Source: Ceratocystis colombiana
Taxonomy: Eukaryota > Ascomycota > Sordariomycetes > Microascales > Ceratocystidaceae
Direction of reading: 5' to 3'
Assembly (NCBI GenBank): GCA_026419805.1
Contig: JAOSLS010000133.1
Span: 1-64,000 of the forward strand
DNA: 64,000 nt
The notes under the pieces are model-generated. The model was not told the DNA's origin. It saw nothing but the letters and a program-made list of their open reading frames with translations, and did no database searches. The position numbers and the translations under genes are program-made. Positions 11,985 through 23,689 of this stretch are shown here, piece by piece. How positions within the stretch are numbered: position 1 is the first letter of the stretch; each line of letters begins with the position of its first letter.

Positions 11985-12140
11985 CATCTTACTATTTGAG
12001 TGACACCAGTACTATAAGGAATGTACTTATGAAACAGAAGACATGGAATCCATAGATAACACAGAACCTATAGAACCCATAGACCCTATGAAAGACATAG
12101 AACCTATAGAAGATATAGAACCCACAGGACCTACACTACA
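11974..12140 (+). other. Leader of F3 between 5' LTR and gag
   Basis: About 170 bases with the primer-binding site and GA-rich short repeats (ATAGAACC). No gene is seen. Confidence 0.6.
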
Positions 12141-13358
12141 ATAAACCCCTAAGTGCCAGAGAATGCCCCTCAGGCTTCTCCTATGGAAGTAGACCCCCTA
12201 ATAGTAGCCTATACTACTGCTCTAGAAGTAGTAGATGAAGCAGTTGAAGCTTATGCAAACTACCTCTGCCATATCACACAACTCTAGGCTATAGTTAAAG
12301 CTAAAGGACAGTTATTTGTGCAATTCAAACACCTCTTAGGATTACCTATATAGAAGACTATAGGGAGCACCTCATATCACCCTAAGATAGAGGCTCCTAT
12401 ATTCAAGGGAGATCTTAAGGATTTCCTAATGTACTACTAATACCTCTAAATGAAGTAGGAGGTTGATAAGGAATTCCTAAAGACTAATAAGGAGTTCATT
12501 ACTATAGTAATCAATAAACTCAAAGGACCTACTATACATTATACTATAGTATAGGTCTAATACCTAGATATAGCCTACCTCCTCTCAGGAGAATCTTTCC
12601 TAAAGATGATATATACTAAGTACTATAACCTAATAGCAGTAGGTAAGGCCTACTATACTCTATATTAACTCTACTAAGGAAACAAGTCATTTGATACCTA
12701 CCTATAGTAGTTCAAAGAGCTCTTATACCTCTTAGGTTATAATGAGTTCACTAACTACTAAAAAATCAAACTCCTAAAGACTTCTATCTCCCTAAAGATC
12801 ATAGATGTCTTATACTACTATTTTGCAATTCTACCTAAGGAATATAATGTATAGGTACTATAGGTCTAAGAGCTTTAGTAAGAGATGTAAGCAGTTGACT
12901 AGTATAAGGCCTACTATATAGCCTTAGTGTCATCTTTACATCCTGGCCTATCACAGAGGGCCCTACCAGCCCCTAGAGAGCCTCCTACAACTACTAAAGG
13001 AGATGACTATATAGACTAGACATAGATATACATAGTGTATAACTCTAAAGGTTAATACTAATGAGTAGTCTAGGTCTTAGATGAAGTCCTTACCTAATAC
13101 TATTAGGATAGACTGTGTTTCCACTATAGGGCCTCAGGACATACTATTAGTAGCTGCCCCTATGCCCCCCCTATTCACCTATTAGAAAGAAAGGCCTAGG
13201 TGTCCTATGTGATAGCCTAGCCCCCTTTAGTCATAGACTCTAATACTGAAGGTTCAGAAGATGAGTCACCTGGCCTATAGGCTAGGACCCTAGGAAAAGA
13301 GTACCCTCTATAGATAGTCACCTTCAGAGGAAAGAGACACTGCTAGAAGAGCTACTAA
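12141..13358 (+). pseudogene. gag: gag of F3, decayed
   Basis: The start codon is inferred by alignment with F2: 12141 reads ATA where F2 keeps ATG. The frame holds an acidic N-terminal region, a capsid-like middle part and a knuckle at about 13,106-13,150 reading CFHYRASGHTISSCP, where the second cysteine is TAT (expected TGT or TGC). The end is approximate, in the overlap with pol. Confidence 0.78.
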
Positions 13359-16300
13359 CACATTATGAGAAATTAGAGGTTAGAGGTTCCTTAGAAGTAG
13401 ATATAGTAGTTAATGGATTCTATCTAACTACTACTTTAGTAGACTCAGGGAATATAACCTCTATTATTATACCTGATCATGTGTATAAACAGCTTGACCT
13501 ATATAGATCTATACTCATTACCCTACTACATCTAGCCCTATTTAACTAACCTGCTTCAATAGTGACTGAAGTTACCTACTTCCTTATAGACATTAGGGGA
13601 CTAGAGGAATAGGTTTCAGTACTAGTTGTCCTAAACATGAAATAGGATGAAATCCTCATTAGCTACCTATAGTGTAAAGTGCACTTAGCTATGATTGACT
13701 ATAAGTACAACTGACTAATCTTCCCCTACTTCTCTATTCCCTACTCCTCCTAGGCCAAGGTACCTAGGAGACCCTGAGAGATCCACATAGTATAGGTATA
13801 GAATAGTATACAAACTATAGTATAATAGGAAACCCTAGAACACCTACTAGTATTCATAGTGTCCCTCAAGGATATTAACCTAGCTCTTTATAAGTTAGCT
13901 AAGGAAGAGGGACTAGTTGACCTGAGCTAGGCAGACAAGATTCCTCTATAGGTGACCCCTAATAACTGTATTGCTTTCAATCCTGAAGCCCTATACACAC
14001 ACTGACTTCCCCCTTTGAGAAAGGGAATGAACCATAAGATTAACCTCATAGTTCCTGATAGTGAGGCCCCCTGGGGCCCCCTATATAAAATGTCACATGA
14101 GGAACTACTTGTGCTCTACTAGACCCTCCTGAACCTATTAAAGAAGAAATTCATCTGAATTAGTAGCTCTACTACTACTGCCCTAATCCTATTTGTCCAG
14201 AAACCTAGGGGAGGCTTACACTTCTGTATTGACTACTGAGCACTGAATAAATGTATGGAAAAGGATTATTTCCCCCTTCCTAAGTTCAATGAAACCCTGT
14301 GTAGAATCTATAAAGTGCAATGGTTCACTAAGTTCAATGTGGTCTCAGCATTCCACAACATCTATATCAAGCTAGGAGATGAGTGGAAGACTGTATTCTA
14401 CACTAGGCTGAGGAGTTTTGAGTGGAATGTGATGCTATTCAGGTTAGCTAATGCCCTAGTACAGTTCTAGTGCTTCCTAAACTTAGTATTACAGGAGTAC
14501 CTAGATGACTTTTGCTCAGTATATGTAGATGATATACTAGTCTTCTCAGAAGGTTCACTAGAGGATCACTATAGGAAGGCTAACTAGGTCCTTGAGAAAC
14601 TAGTTCATACTAGCCTCACAGTTGATATTGACAAGTGTACATTTGCTATTTAAGAAGTCAAGTATCTAGGCTATATTCTCATACTAGGGAGAGCTAAGAT
14701 AGACTATGTGAAAGTCATAGCTGTGAAAGAATAGGAAGTCCCCACTATATATAAGGAAGTATAGTCCTTCATAGGTTTTATGAATTTCTACTAGATCTTC
14801 ATCAAAGACTTTTCAGTACTAGCCTATCTATTAGTAGAGCTAATAGCTATAAAGAACCTATTCATATAGTCCCTAGAAGCTGAGAAAGCCTTCTAAAATC
14901 TTAAAGATGTATTTTACTCTACCCCTATCCTGAAAACCTTTGACTATGACCTACCAACAATACTAGAAGTAGATTCATCAGGTTATAGCACAGGTACTGT
15001 CCTCCTTCAATGACATAGTAAATAGCTATTCCTATATATATACCTCAGTAAGAAGTTATTACTAGTAGAAGCTAACTATGAGATCTATGACAAAGAGTTA
15101 CTAGTAATCATAAGGGCTTTCAAGGAATAGAGGGGAGAACTAAAAGAGGCCTAACACCCTATATGTATACTAACTGACCACTGAAACCTCATGCACTTTA
15201 CAGAGACCTGTGAGCTCATAGAATAGTAAGCTCAATAGGCCCTACTTCTATCAGAATATAACCTTGAGCTTGAACACTGCCCTAGGAAGCTGTCCCCCTT
15301 CCCTAATACACTATCCCACTTGAATACACCTAAAGACACTAATGACCCCTATATCACTGTATAGAAGTGCTAACTGCTCTAGCTAGATAGAAATAGGTTA
15401 ATGAAAGTATAGTGAGTTGAAGTGTCTAATGAGTTACCTACCTCCCCCTTCTATAGTGCCCCCCTATACAAGCTATAGGAAGAAGCCATCAAATCTAATG
15501 ATGTATACTCCCTTACATGAAGTATAGTAGCTATAGGAGCACTATACTGGCCAGAGGCCCTTAAAGGTATATGGAAAGTCTCTATATTAGAATGTACCCT
15601 TGACATAGTAGAATACCTCTGCTAGTGTAACTGAATTTAGATACTAGTGTCAGAGCCCCTCTGCACAGGACTACTATAGGTAATCCATGACTCTACAGTG
15701 TTAATTCACCTAGGAAAAAGGACAATAGTCTCTGAGTTAGCTAAATAGTACTTCTGGCCATATTATATAGAAGATACTATACACTTCTACTATAACTGTG
15801 AGTTATATAGAAGTGTGAATACATAGTAGCAGATGAAGTAAGGGCTACTGAAGGGACTGCCTATGCCAGATCAGATATAGTGGGATATTAGGTTTGACAT
15901 AGTGGGCCTATTAGCTATAGTAGAGCAGGATAGGCACTCTTACCAGTATATCATGACACTTGTCAACCACCTCTCCAAGGGAGTAATCCTAATCCTATAC
16001 TACTCTATAGACATCCTATACCTAGTAGGATAGTTCTTAGAGCACTACTACCCCTGCTATAGTCTCCCTATAATAATTATATTGGATAGATAGTTCACAG
16101 GTGTATTCTAGAGGCATCTCTATACTATACTATAAGTAGAACACTACCTCTCTATAGCTTATCACCTATAGATGAATAGAGCTATAGAAAGAGTCAATAG
16201 TGAGATTAAGACAAAACTAACTAAGCTCCTCTATAAATATAAGGATTAGTTAAGCTACCTACTATTAGTGGAATTCACCCTTAATACAGCCACTAGCTCT

Positions 16301-17047
16301 ATAATAAATACCTCTACATTTACTATGTATCATAGTTATAATCTAGACCTAGTAGAACTCAACCCATCTACACTGAACTCCCTTGAATCCCTAGACCTGA
16401 AGAATAATAGCCCTATAGTACAGGCCACATAGGTGCTCCAGAGCCTCTGAGACATAGTAATATAGGCCTGAGCTACACTATCTAATGCCTAAGTCACTAT
16501 AGAGGAATAGAGCAACTAGAAGTGTCTCCTATACTGACACTTCAAGGCAGGTAATTAGGTTTAGGTCTCAAAGAGTTCATATACATAACAACAAGAAGGA
16601 CTAGGGCATAAACTATAGCCTTGATACACTAAGGCCTAGGTCAAGGAACCAGTGGGAACATACACCTACTGGCTTGACATGTAAGGGGCCTAAGGCCATG
16701 ATATGTTCTATACTGATCAACTACATTACATTAGTTCAGACCTATTCCTATCATAAGATATACATCTAGTTGAACTAGATCTAGTGATAGTAGATAGTGT
16801 ACTAGAATAGGAAGTAGAGAAGATCTTAGGACACTGCCCTACTAGCTATACTCAAGAGGAAAGCTACTACATCAAGTGGCAAGGCTACCAGAAAGCAACT
16901 TGGGAGCCAGCATCTACACTAGAGGATATAGAAGCATTAGAAGTTTATTTATACAAAGAAGGAAGGATCTGAGTATCTATTTGACAAGAAGTTCACCACC
17001 CTTCCTCTCCTACCTATTGGAGGAAAAAGAAAAGGAGAAGGGGCTGA
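13337..17047 (+). pseudogene. pol: pol of F3 (protease, RT, RNase H, integrase, chromodomain), decayed
   Basis: In the -1 frame relative to gag. Protease D-S-G is at 13442-13450. RT runs about 14,050-14,850 with YVDD intact at 14522-14533, and RNase H about 14,960-15,320. Integrase is about 15,600-16,540, with SLPIIIILDR for the second acidic site and AIERVNSEIK for the glutamate. The chromodomain is about 16,800-16,940 (IKWQGYQKATWEP). The C-terminus is WRKKKRRRG and then TGA 17045-17047, which touches the LTR at 17048. Dozens of TAG/TAA/TGA stops make it nonfunctional. Confidence 0.88.
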
Positions 17048-17437
17048 TATTAGGGTCTACAACCTATAGAGGCTTTGCCTAGGGCCTTTCCCTTAGTCAC
17101 AATCCCCCTGAGACAGCCTATCCATTCAGGGCCTGCTTTAGATGCAGTCACTGGAAACAGCCTATTCATTAGGGCATACCTTAGACACAACTACTGGAAA
17201 CAGCCTATTCATCAGACATGTCTCAGATGCAATCACTAGAGACAGTATATCCATTAAGACCTCTCTCCTAGAATAGTCCTAGGGGTCTAGACCTTTAACA
17301 AGAAGTAGTCCATCTTTCTTCAGTATAAAGTAGTGTAGAACCCTCCATCATCTGTAGTATTAGTTAGTTCTTGCTTCTTCAACAATTGTTTCTATTCTTA
17401 TGCCAATACATCCTTTTGTTTGATTCACTCCCTTACA
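17048..17437 (+). repeat. 3' LTR of F3 (390 bp)
   Basis: It runs TATTAGGGTC (terminal TG mutated to TA) to CTCCCTTACA, followed by GGTAG 17438-17442. Confidence 0.94.
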
Positions 17438-18517
17438 GGTAGGTGTGTGTTCCCACTAGTTCCTTGACCTGGGCCTTAGTGTATCAAGGCTATAGTTTAT
17501 ACCCTAGTCCTTCTTATTATTATGTGTGTAAACTCTTTGAGACCTAAACCTAATCACCTGCCTTGAAGTGTTGGTATAGGAGACACTTCTAGTTGCTCTA
17601 CTCCTCCATAGTGACTCAGGTGTTAGATAGTGTAGCTTAGGCCTATATTACTATGTCTTAGAGGCTCTAGAGCACCTATATGGCCTGTACTATAGGGCTG
17701 TCATTCTTCAGGTCTAGGGATTCAAGGGAGTTCAGTGTAGATAGGTCAAGTTCTACTAGGTCTAGATCATAACTATAACACATAGTAAATATAGAGGTGT
17801 TTGTTATAGAGCTAGTGGCTGTGTTAAGGGTGAATTCTACTAATGGTAGGCAGCTTAACTAATCCTCATGTTTATAGAGGAGCTTAGTTAGTTTTGTCTT
17901 GATCTCACTATTGACTCTTTCTATAGCTCTATTCATCTATAGGTGATAAGCTATAGAGAGGTGGTATTCTACTTATAGTATAGTATAGAGATACCTCTAG
18001 AATATACCTGTGAACTATCTATCTGATGTAATTGTTATAGGGAGACTATAGTAAGGGTAGTAGTGCTCTAAGAACTATCCTACTAGGTATAGGATGTCTA
18101 TAGAGTAGTATAGGATTAGGATTACTCCCTTAGAGAGGTGGTTGATGAGTGTTATGATATACTGGTAGGAGTGCCTATCCTACTCTACTACAGCTAATAG
18201 GCCTATTATATTGAGCCTAATATCCTACTATATCTGATCTAGTATAGGCAGTCCCTTCAGTAGCCCTTACTTCATCTACTACTATGTGTTCACACTTCTA
18301 TATAACTTGTAGTTATAGCAGAAGTGTATAGTATCTTCTATATAATGTGGCCAGAAGTACTGTTTAGCTAACTCAGAGACTATTATCCTTTTTCCTAGGT
18401 GAATTAATACTATAGAGTCATGGATTACCTATAGTAGTCCTGTGTAGAGGGGCTCTAACACTAGTATCTAAATTCAGTTGTACTAATAGAGGTGTTCTGC
18501 TATATTGAGGGTACATT
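17438..18517 (-). pseudogene. pol: pol segment of F2: integrase
   Basis: It resumes at the second GGTAG (17438-17442) after F3 and aligns with F3 15,594-16,675 in reverse: integrase catalytic core and C-terminal part. It is cut by D2 at 18518 with duplication ACATT. Confidence 0.82.
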
Positions 18518-18686
18518 TGTCACAGTTTAGATACAAGATGTTCTTTGTAGCAGGTTCGGAGATTCAGAATACATGCATTGAGGGGGAAAAGGAGAAGAAC
18601 TATCTAAACTAACTAGATGTGAGAGGGGTTTTAAGGGATAAATAAGTGGGGCGCATACCCACTATACCCTAGGCACAGCCTTAACA
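18518..18686 (-). repeat. 3' LTR of D2 (169 bp)
   Basis: TGTCACAG...CTTAACA on the + strand. It is nearly identical to its partner and keeps CpGs at GTTCGG and GGGGCGC. Confidence 0.95.
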
Positions 18687-21600
18687 TCAGCCTCTCCTCT
18701 TCCTTCTCTTTGTCTTTGGTTGAGCTGGTTGAGACTCCTTCTATACATTCAAAGCAATAGTGCCTTCAAGGTATTCAGCTGGTTCCCAAGTTGGTTCATT
18801 CCAACCTTGCCACTTAACCTTGTATTCCAGTCTGCTATGGTGTTTTCTTTCACAAAGGATATTCTCCACATCATACATGTTGACTCCATCTTCATTGTTG
18901 ACTGGCCCTGGTCTGTCATCATGTGTCTTTTGTGAAGGGAATGGGTCATCAGCTACTGGTCTCAGTCTGTCTGCATGGTATGTGTTGTGTGCTGTTGAGC
19001 CTGGTACATCCAGCTTGTAGGTGTGGCTGTCAACCTTCTCTTTCACTATACATTGAATGTGTTTATTCCTAAGGCTTCTCCCTAGCCCTGGACCAAGTCA
19101 TTCCTTTCTCAGTGATAGCCATACCCAGTCACCAGGTTTGTAGTCTTTATAGGCTTTTCTCTTTTTGTTTGCAGTGTTCTCCATGGCTACTCTTGTCATT
19201 GTGAGGTTTGCTCTAGCCCATTCTACATTGTTCTTCAACTTCTGTAGGACTCTTTCTGCTTGACCTAGGGGACCATCTGGGTTTGGTGCTAGTAGTTGAG
19301 GTTGTTCTGTGTCAATTGTCTTGGGGTGGTAACTATGACTAAGGAAAAATAGTGATACCTGTGTTGCAGAGCTTGGTGTTGCATTGAGTGCAAACTCCAC
19401 TATAGGAAGGGCTTTCAGCCAATAGGGGCCTTGTGCTCCAAGCTTAGTAAGTTTCAATTTGACCTCTGCATTCATCCTCTCTACAGCTCCATTGGTTGCA
19501 GGGTGATACACTGTAGTTGACCTTTGACTCACTCCTAGTTCTACATAGATTCTTTTCCAAGCAGTATTAACAAATTCTCAGTCTGATAGAATAGAGTTTG
19601 GTAGTCTATGTAGCTTGTAGTAGTTGTGAAAGAAGGCTTCTGCAATGTTTTCCATGTCTAGGGCTTTCATTGGCATCAGGTGTATACCTTTGGACAAGCA
19701 GTCAATGATTGTGAGTATGTGTGTAAACTCTTCACCTCCATTCTTTGCAGTTGGGAGAGGGCTAATGAAGTCAATCACAATATCCTGCCAGGGGTGTTCT
19801 GGAATTGGCAGTGGTTTCAACAGGCCTTCTTTACTTGTATGCCATGTGTTTGTACTGCTATATACTTAGTAGTTTCTAGCAAAACATCTCACATCTGCCA
19901 CACAGTCAGGCCAAAAGAACAATCAAGACAACTCTGTATAAAGTACATTTCTGCCTAGGTGTATCAGTGTTGGGGAGTCATGTATGCTTTGTAAAAGTGC
20001 TGTCTACAGTGGCTCTGCATTTGGAACCCAGAATTGACTACAATATTGGACCCATGAGTAGTCATCCAGTTGGCAATCACTGATTCCTACTTGCAGTCTA
20101 TGTCTGAGCTCTTCTAGCCATTGGCTGTTCTTAGTGAGGAGACAAGCCTTAACTTGGTTGAGGTCATTGTCTTGGTCCACATACTGAGTCTATATTTCCT
20201 TAAGCTTGTCTGACAGAACCTCAGGTGGAGGTAGTTGTTCTTGTGAGGAGTGACATGGTAGTTCTTCTATTTGTCAAATGTACAATGGGGTGTGAATTCC
20301 ATCAGTGCTTCAGTATTCTAGTACTTGCTTTGTTTGGTCTGCTAAGCATTCATCATTTGCATCCTATAGGAGGTCATGTCAGGATAGAGCATCAGGTAGT
20401 GGGGAGAGTCTGCTAGGATAGTGAGTGATCTGGCAATTGTATTCACTGAGCATTAGGTACCAGTGTGCTTGACATTCAGACAAGTATTGAAGTTTAGTGA
20501 AATGTAACAGGTTCCTATGGTCTGAAACAACTTCAAAGGGGTCTTTAAGGCCTTTCAGTTCACTATACCATTCCTTCAGGGCATGGATAACAGCCAAAAG
20601 TTCTTTGTCATGGATTGGGTAGTTGCATTCTGCTGTAGTCAGCTTCTAGCTTGTGTATGCACAGGGGTGTTTTGATCTGTCTAGCTGCACCTATAGCAAG
20701 GCTGCACTAATTGTATAGCCTGATGCATCTGTTTCTACTACTGTAGGGAGCTCTGGGTCATGGCTACAGAGTATTGGGGTTGAAGTGAAAACCTTCTTCA
20801 GGTTGTTGAATGCTTCCTCTGCTTTGTCATTCCACTTGAATGCCACTTTTTCTGTTAACAATGTGTTGAGTAGGCTCACTTCCTCTGAGTACCTGTCTAT
20901 GAACCCTCTGTAGAAGTTGTAAAGTCCTAGGAATTTCCTCACTTGTTACACTGAGGTTGGTGTCTCCCAGTCCACAATTGCAGAGATCTTCTTTGGGTCT
21001 GTCAGTATTTGGCCAGGTTTAAGGATATACCCCAAGTAGGTGATCTCTTTTGTTGTGAAGTCACACTTGTTAATGTCCACTGTTAAACCTCCTTCCTGCA
21101 GGTATGTGAGAGCTAAATTAACTTTCTCATAGTGTTCTTCTGGTGATCCTTTGGTGAATATCAGTACATCATCCACATAGGCAGAGGCCTAGATGTCAAG
21201 ATAGGGTCTTAAAAGGCTATTAATGAACCTTTGGAAATGTGTAGGAGCATTGGCTAGGCCAAAGGGCATAACCTGCCATTCATAGAGGCCATGGTGTGTC
21301 CTGAATGCTGTTTTCCATTCATCACCTTCAGCAATGCAGATATTGTGGAAGGCAGAAATGACATCTAGTTTTGTAAACAGTATTGCCTCTGACACATGTT
21401 TCAGTGTTTCAGTTATGTTAGGCAGAGGGTAATGATCTTTCTTCATGACACCATTGAGTGCTCTGTAATCTATATAGAAATAGAGACCACCACTAGGCTT
21501 TTTCACAAATAGAATAGGAGCTGTAGCAGGTGATCTACTTGGTTTGATGTATCCTTTTCTCAGGAGGTTCAGGATTGTTTGGCAGAGCACCAGTAGTTCA

Positions 21601-22367
21601 TCACAGCTCATTTTGTATAGTGGTCCCTATGGAGCCTGCTCATCAGGTACTAACAATTCAATAACATGGTCCATCCCTAGGTGTCTGGGAGGTAGTCTCT
21701 TTGCAAACTGAGCATCTGGATTGAAGGCATTAATATTTTCTTGGGAAATCCATGCTGGGATCTTGGCCTTCCATTCCATTGGGTCAGCTAGCAAATGATC
21801 TTTTCTGAGACAGTCTAGAGCCTTGTTGATATTGTTGATAGATGCTTGAAAGACAGTTACTGCATCTCTGTTGGATTCCTTTTAGTCTCATTCCAAGAGT
21901 CTTTCAAAGGTTTCCATCTGTCTAACAAACTGTGGTTGGCAGATTACTCTGGTTTTCCATCCCACAATTGTGACTTTCACCTTCTTAAATGTAATGGTAT
22001 CTTTCTCACAATCAATCACTGCATTATTTCTTTTGAGCCATGGATAGCTAATCAGGAGCTCATCCAACAGGCCCAGTACAACCCATGCTGTATGCTTTTC
22101 TTTAAATCCACCAATGTCAATCTCAAACATTGTGATCTGGTCTGAAACAGTAGACTTCATGCTGTTGAATAGTGTAAGGCTACAAGTGTATGCAGCCTTT
22201 TGTGTTGGGAGTTTAAACTTTTTAACAATGTTTTCATTGATCATAGAGGTGGAGGCACTGCCAGTATCTATCAAAGCTACAGATGCTATTGACCCATTGA
22301 TGACTGCATCTATCTCAATGGCTTGAGTTTTGTCACCACATAGCCTATCCTCTTTTTCCCATTTCAT
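18687..22367 (-). pseudogene. pol: pol of D2 (protease, RT, RNase H, integrase, chromodomain), lightly decayed
   Basis: The start considered is ATG 22367-22365, overlapping the gag stop as ATGA; a frameshift upstream is equally possible. Protease DTG is at 22268-22260. RT is 21611-20946 with YVDD at 21179-21168. RNase H is 20940-20379 with ETDASG and SDHRNL. Integrase is about 19,900-19,098 with VIDFISPLP, then SILSD followed by a TGA where G1 has Gln, and VERMNAEVK. The chromodomain is at about 18,870-18,745 (VKWQGWNEPTWEP). A TAG near 18,740 interrupts before a basic tail KTKRRKRRG and the TGA at 18689-18687, in frame and touching the LTR. Confidence 0.9.
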
Positions 22368-23467
22368 AATAAAATCTTCAGAGTCTCCTTTGGACCTCTA
22401 CACATGACTTTGTGTAGAGGTAGTTAGTTTTCTGAAAGGCTCCCATTGCTCTCTTCTTCTTCATTGTCAAGCACTGGTGTGTCCTGTATCTTCCTGACCC
22501 TGGAATCCTCAGTCCTGGGCAGTCTCATGGGCTGGTATGGGCAGCTACTAATGATGTGACTGCTCATCCTACAGCAATAGCACTGCCCTTCTTCTCAATG
22601 TTATTTGATCTCTTCCTGTGAAACCTACTTCACCCTTCTTTTACTGGTGTCTTCTTTTGAGCTGTGAACTCAGGTGTGGGTTCCCTTACTCTGAGATGGG
22701 AAACTGTGAGTAGAGCTTGATTTGTTCTTAACCTTTCAGTCATGTGTCTTCATCCAGGTGCCAAGTGCAAGAAGTTCCTTTTTGAAGTCAGTGTATTTGT
22801 CAGGGAACTTCATGGACTGCATCTGCATCAAGACTACAACAGACAAGCCCTGTTTCAAGCTGGTGATCTTCACCAGGTCAGGCCAGTTTGCACCATTGGC
22901 TTGTAAGAATAGCAAATCCATCTGGGCAATGTACTCCTCAATGGGATGGTTTCCCATCTTAGTGGTATTTAGGCATTCAGTGGCTTGTTGTTCTACTGTC
23001 AGGTCAGAAAAGGTCTCTTCTAGGAAAGTGTAGAAGGTCTCTAGTGCTTTTGCATCATCTGGAGTAGAGTAGTAGGACCCTATGTATAGACCTATTCTGT
23101 CTTGCACTTGGCCAGTGAGGCAGCTGTAAACATAGGAGATGAATCCCCTCTCACCACCAAGAGCCTTGTAGTCAATGACCTGCTTTTCCTTGATGTCAGT
23201 CATAAACATGTGAAAACACATGTAACTTTTTCCATTGAATTTTTCAATGTCAGGCATGATGACACATGGTCATTTTTAGGTGTGTTCTTTTCCAGCACAT
23301 TCCCACTCCAAGGCTTTCACCTTCACCAGGAGTTGCTTGACAATTTCTTCCATTTCTTTTAGTTTCATTTCCTCATCTGTAGTTTGTTGCTCCTCAGAGA
23401 GTTCTGGTTCATCTGTGGGTTCATTTGCATTTCGTTTGGAGTTCATTCACCTCATGGTTAGTGACAT
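22364..23467 (-). pseudogene. gag: gag of D2 (capsid and CCHC knuckle), lightly decayed
   Basis: The start chosen is ATG 23467-23465, the first that leads into the long frame. An acidic, charged segment with coiled-coil character (KLKEMEEIVKQLL) comes first. The capsid follows at 23257-22736 without stops. A zinc knuckle CYCCRMSSHIISSCP lies near 22,590-22,546. Stops in the frame are few and are TGA, TAA or TAG at positions where CGA, CAA or CAG/TGG would fit. The frame ends at TGA 22366-22364, overlapping the pol ATG. No functional Gag is expected without readthrough. Confidence 0.85.
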
Positions 23468-23520
23468 AGTGTCAAGGGTTTTCTTTGGTCATAAAAAAAA
23501 AAAATTGGAATGCATGTAGA
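23468..23520 (-). other. Leader of D2
   Basis: About 50 bases between the LTR and gag, containing the primer-binding site and a T run. Confidence 0.7.
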
Positions 23521-23582
23521 TGTCACAGTTTAGATACAAGATGTTCTTTGTAGTAGGTTCAGAGATTCAGAATACATGCATT
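23509..23582 (-). promoter_or_regulatory. Self-priming pair of D2: AATGCATGTA block in LTR and its complement in the leader
   Basis: On the minus strand the LTR block AATGCATGTA (23582-23573) is complementary to the leader block TACATGCATT (23518-23509), 10 of 10, starting 2 bases after the LTR. A TATTTAT box lies at 23647-23641, about 65 bases upstream of the LTR block. Confidence 0.85.
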
Positions 23583-23689
23583 GAGGGGGAAAAGGAGAAG
23601 AACTATCTAAACTAACTAGATGTGAGAGGGGTTTTAAGGGATAAATAAGTGGGGCGCATACCCACTATACCCTAGGCACAGCCTTAACA
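23521..23689 (-). repeat. 5' LTR of D2 (169 bp)
   Basis: It runs TGTCACAGTTTAG...GCCTTAACA, followed by ACATT. It contains U3, a TATA-like box and the self-priming block. Confidence 0.95.

Larger units (their letters stand above)
11584..17437 (+). mobile_element. Element F3: full-length family F chromovirus (5854 bp) in F2
   Basis: Two 390-bp LTRs and duplicated GGTAG at 11579-11583 and 17438-17442 define it. It holds a complete gag-pol in the + orientation, opposite to its host F2. Its internal part is heavily decayed. Confidence 0.96.
18518..23689 (-). mobile_element. Element D2: full-length, youngest family D copy (5172 bp) in F2
   Basis: Two 169-bp LTRs (18518-18686, 23521-23689) differ at only two sites (CA/TA and CG/CA). 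ACATT is duplicated at 18513-18517 and 23690-23694. Gag and pol are nearly readable with few stops. It is the best preserved complete element of the window and the reference for D1 and D3. Confidence 0.97.

Noticed and set aside
22722..23362. Plus-strand frames within D2
   Set aside because: Shadows of D2 gag on the minus strand, which has a capsid and zinc-knuckle context.
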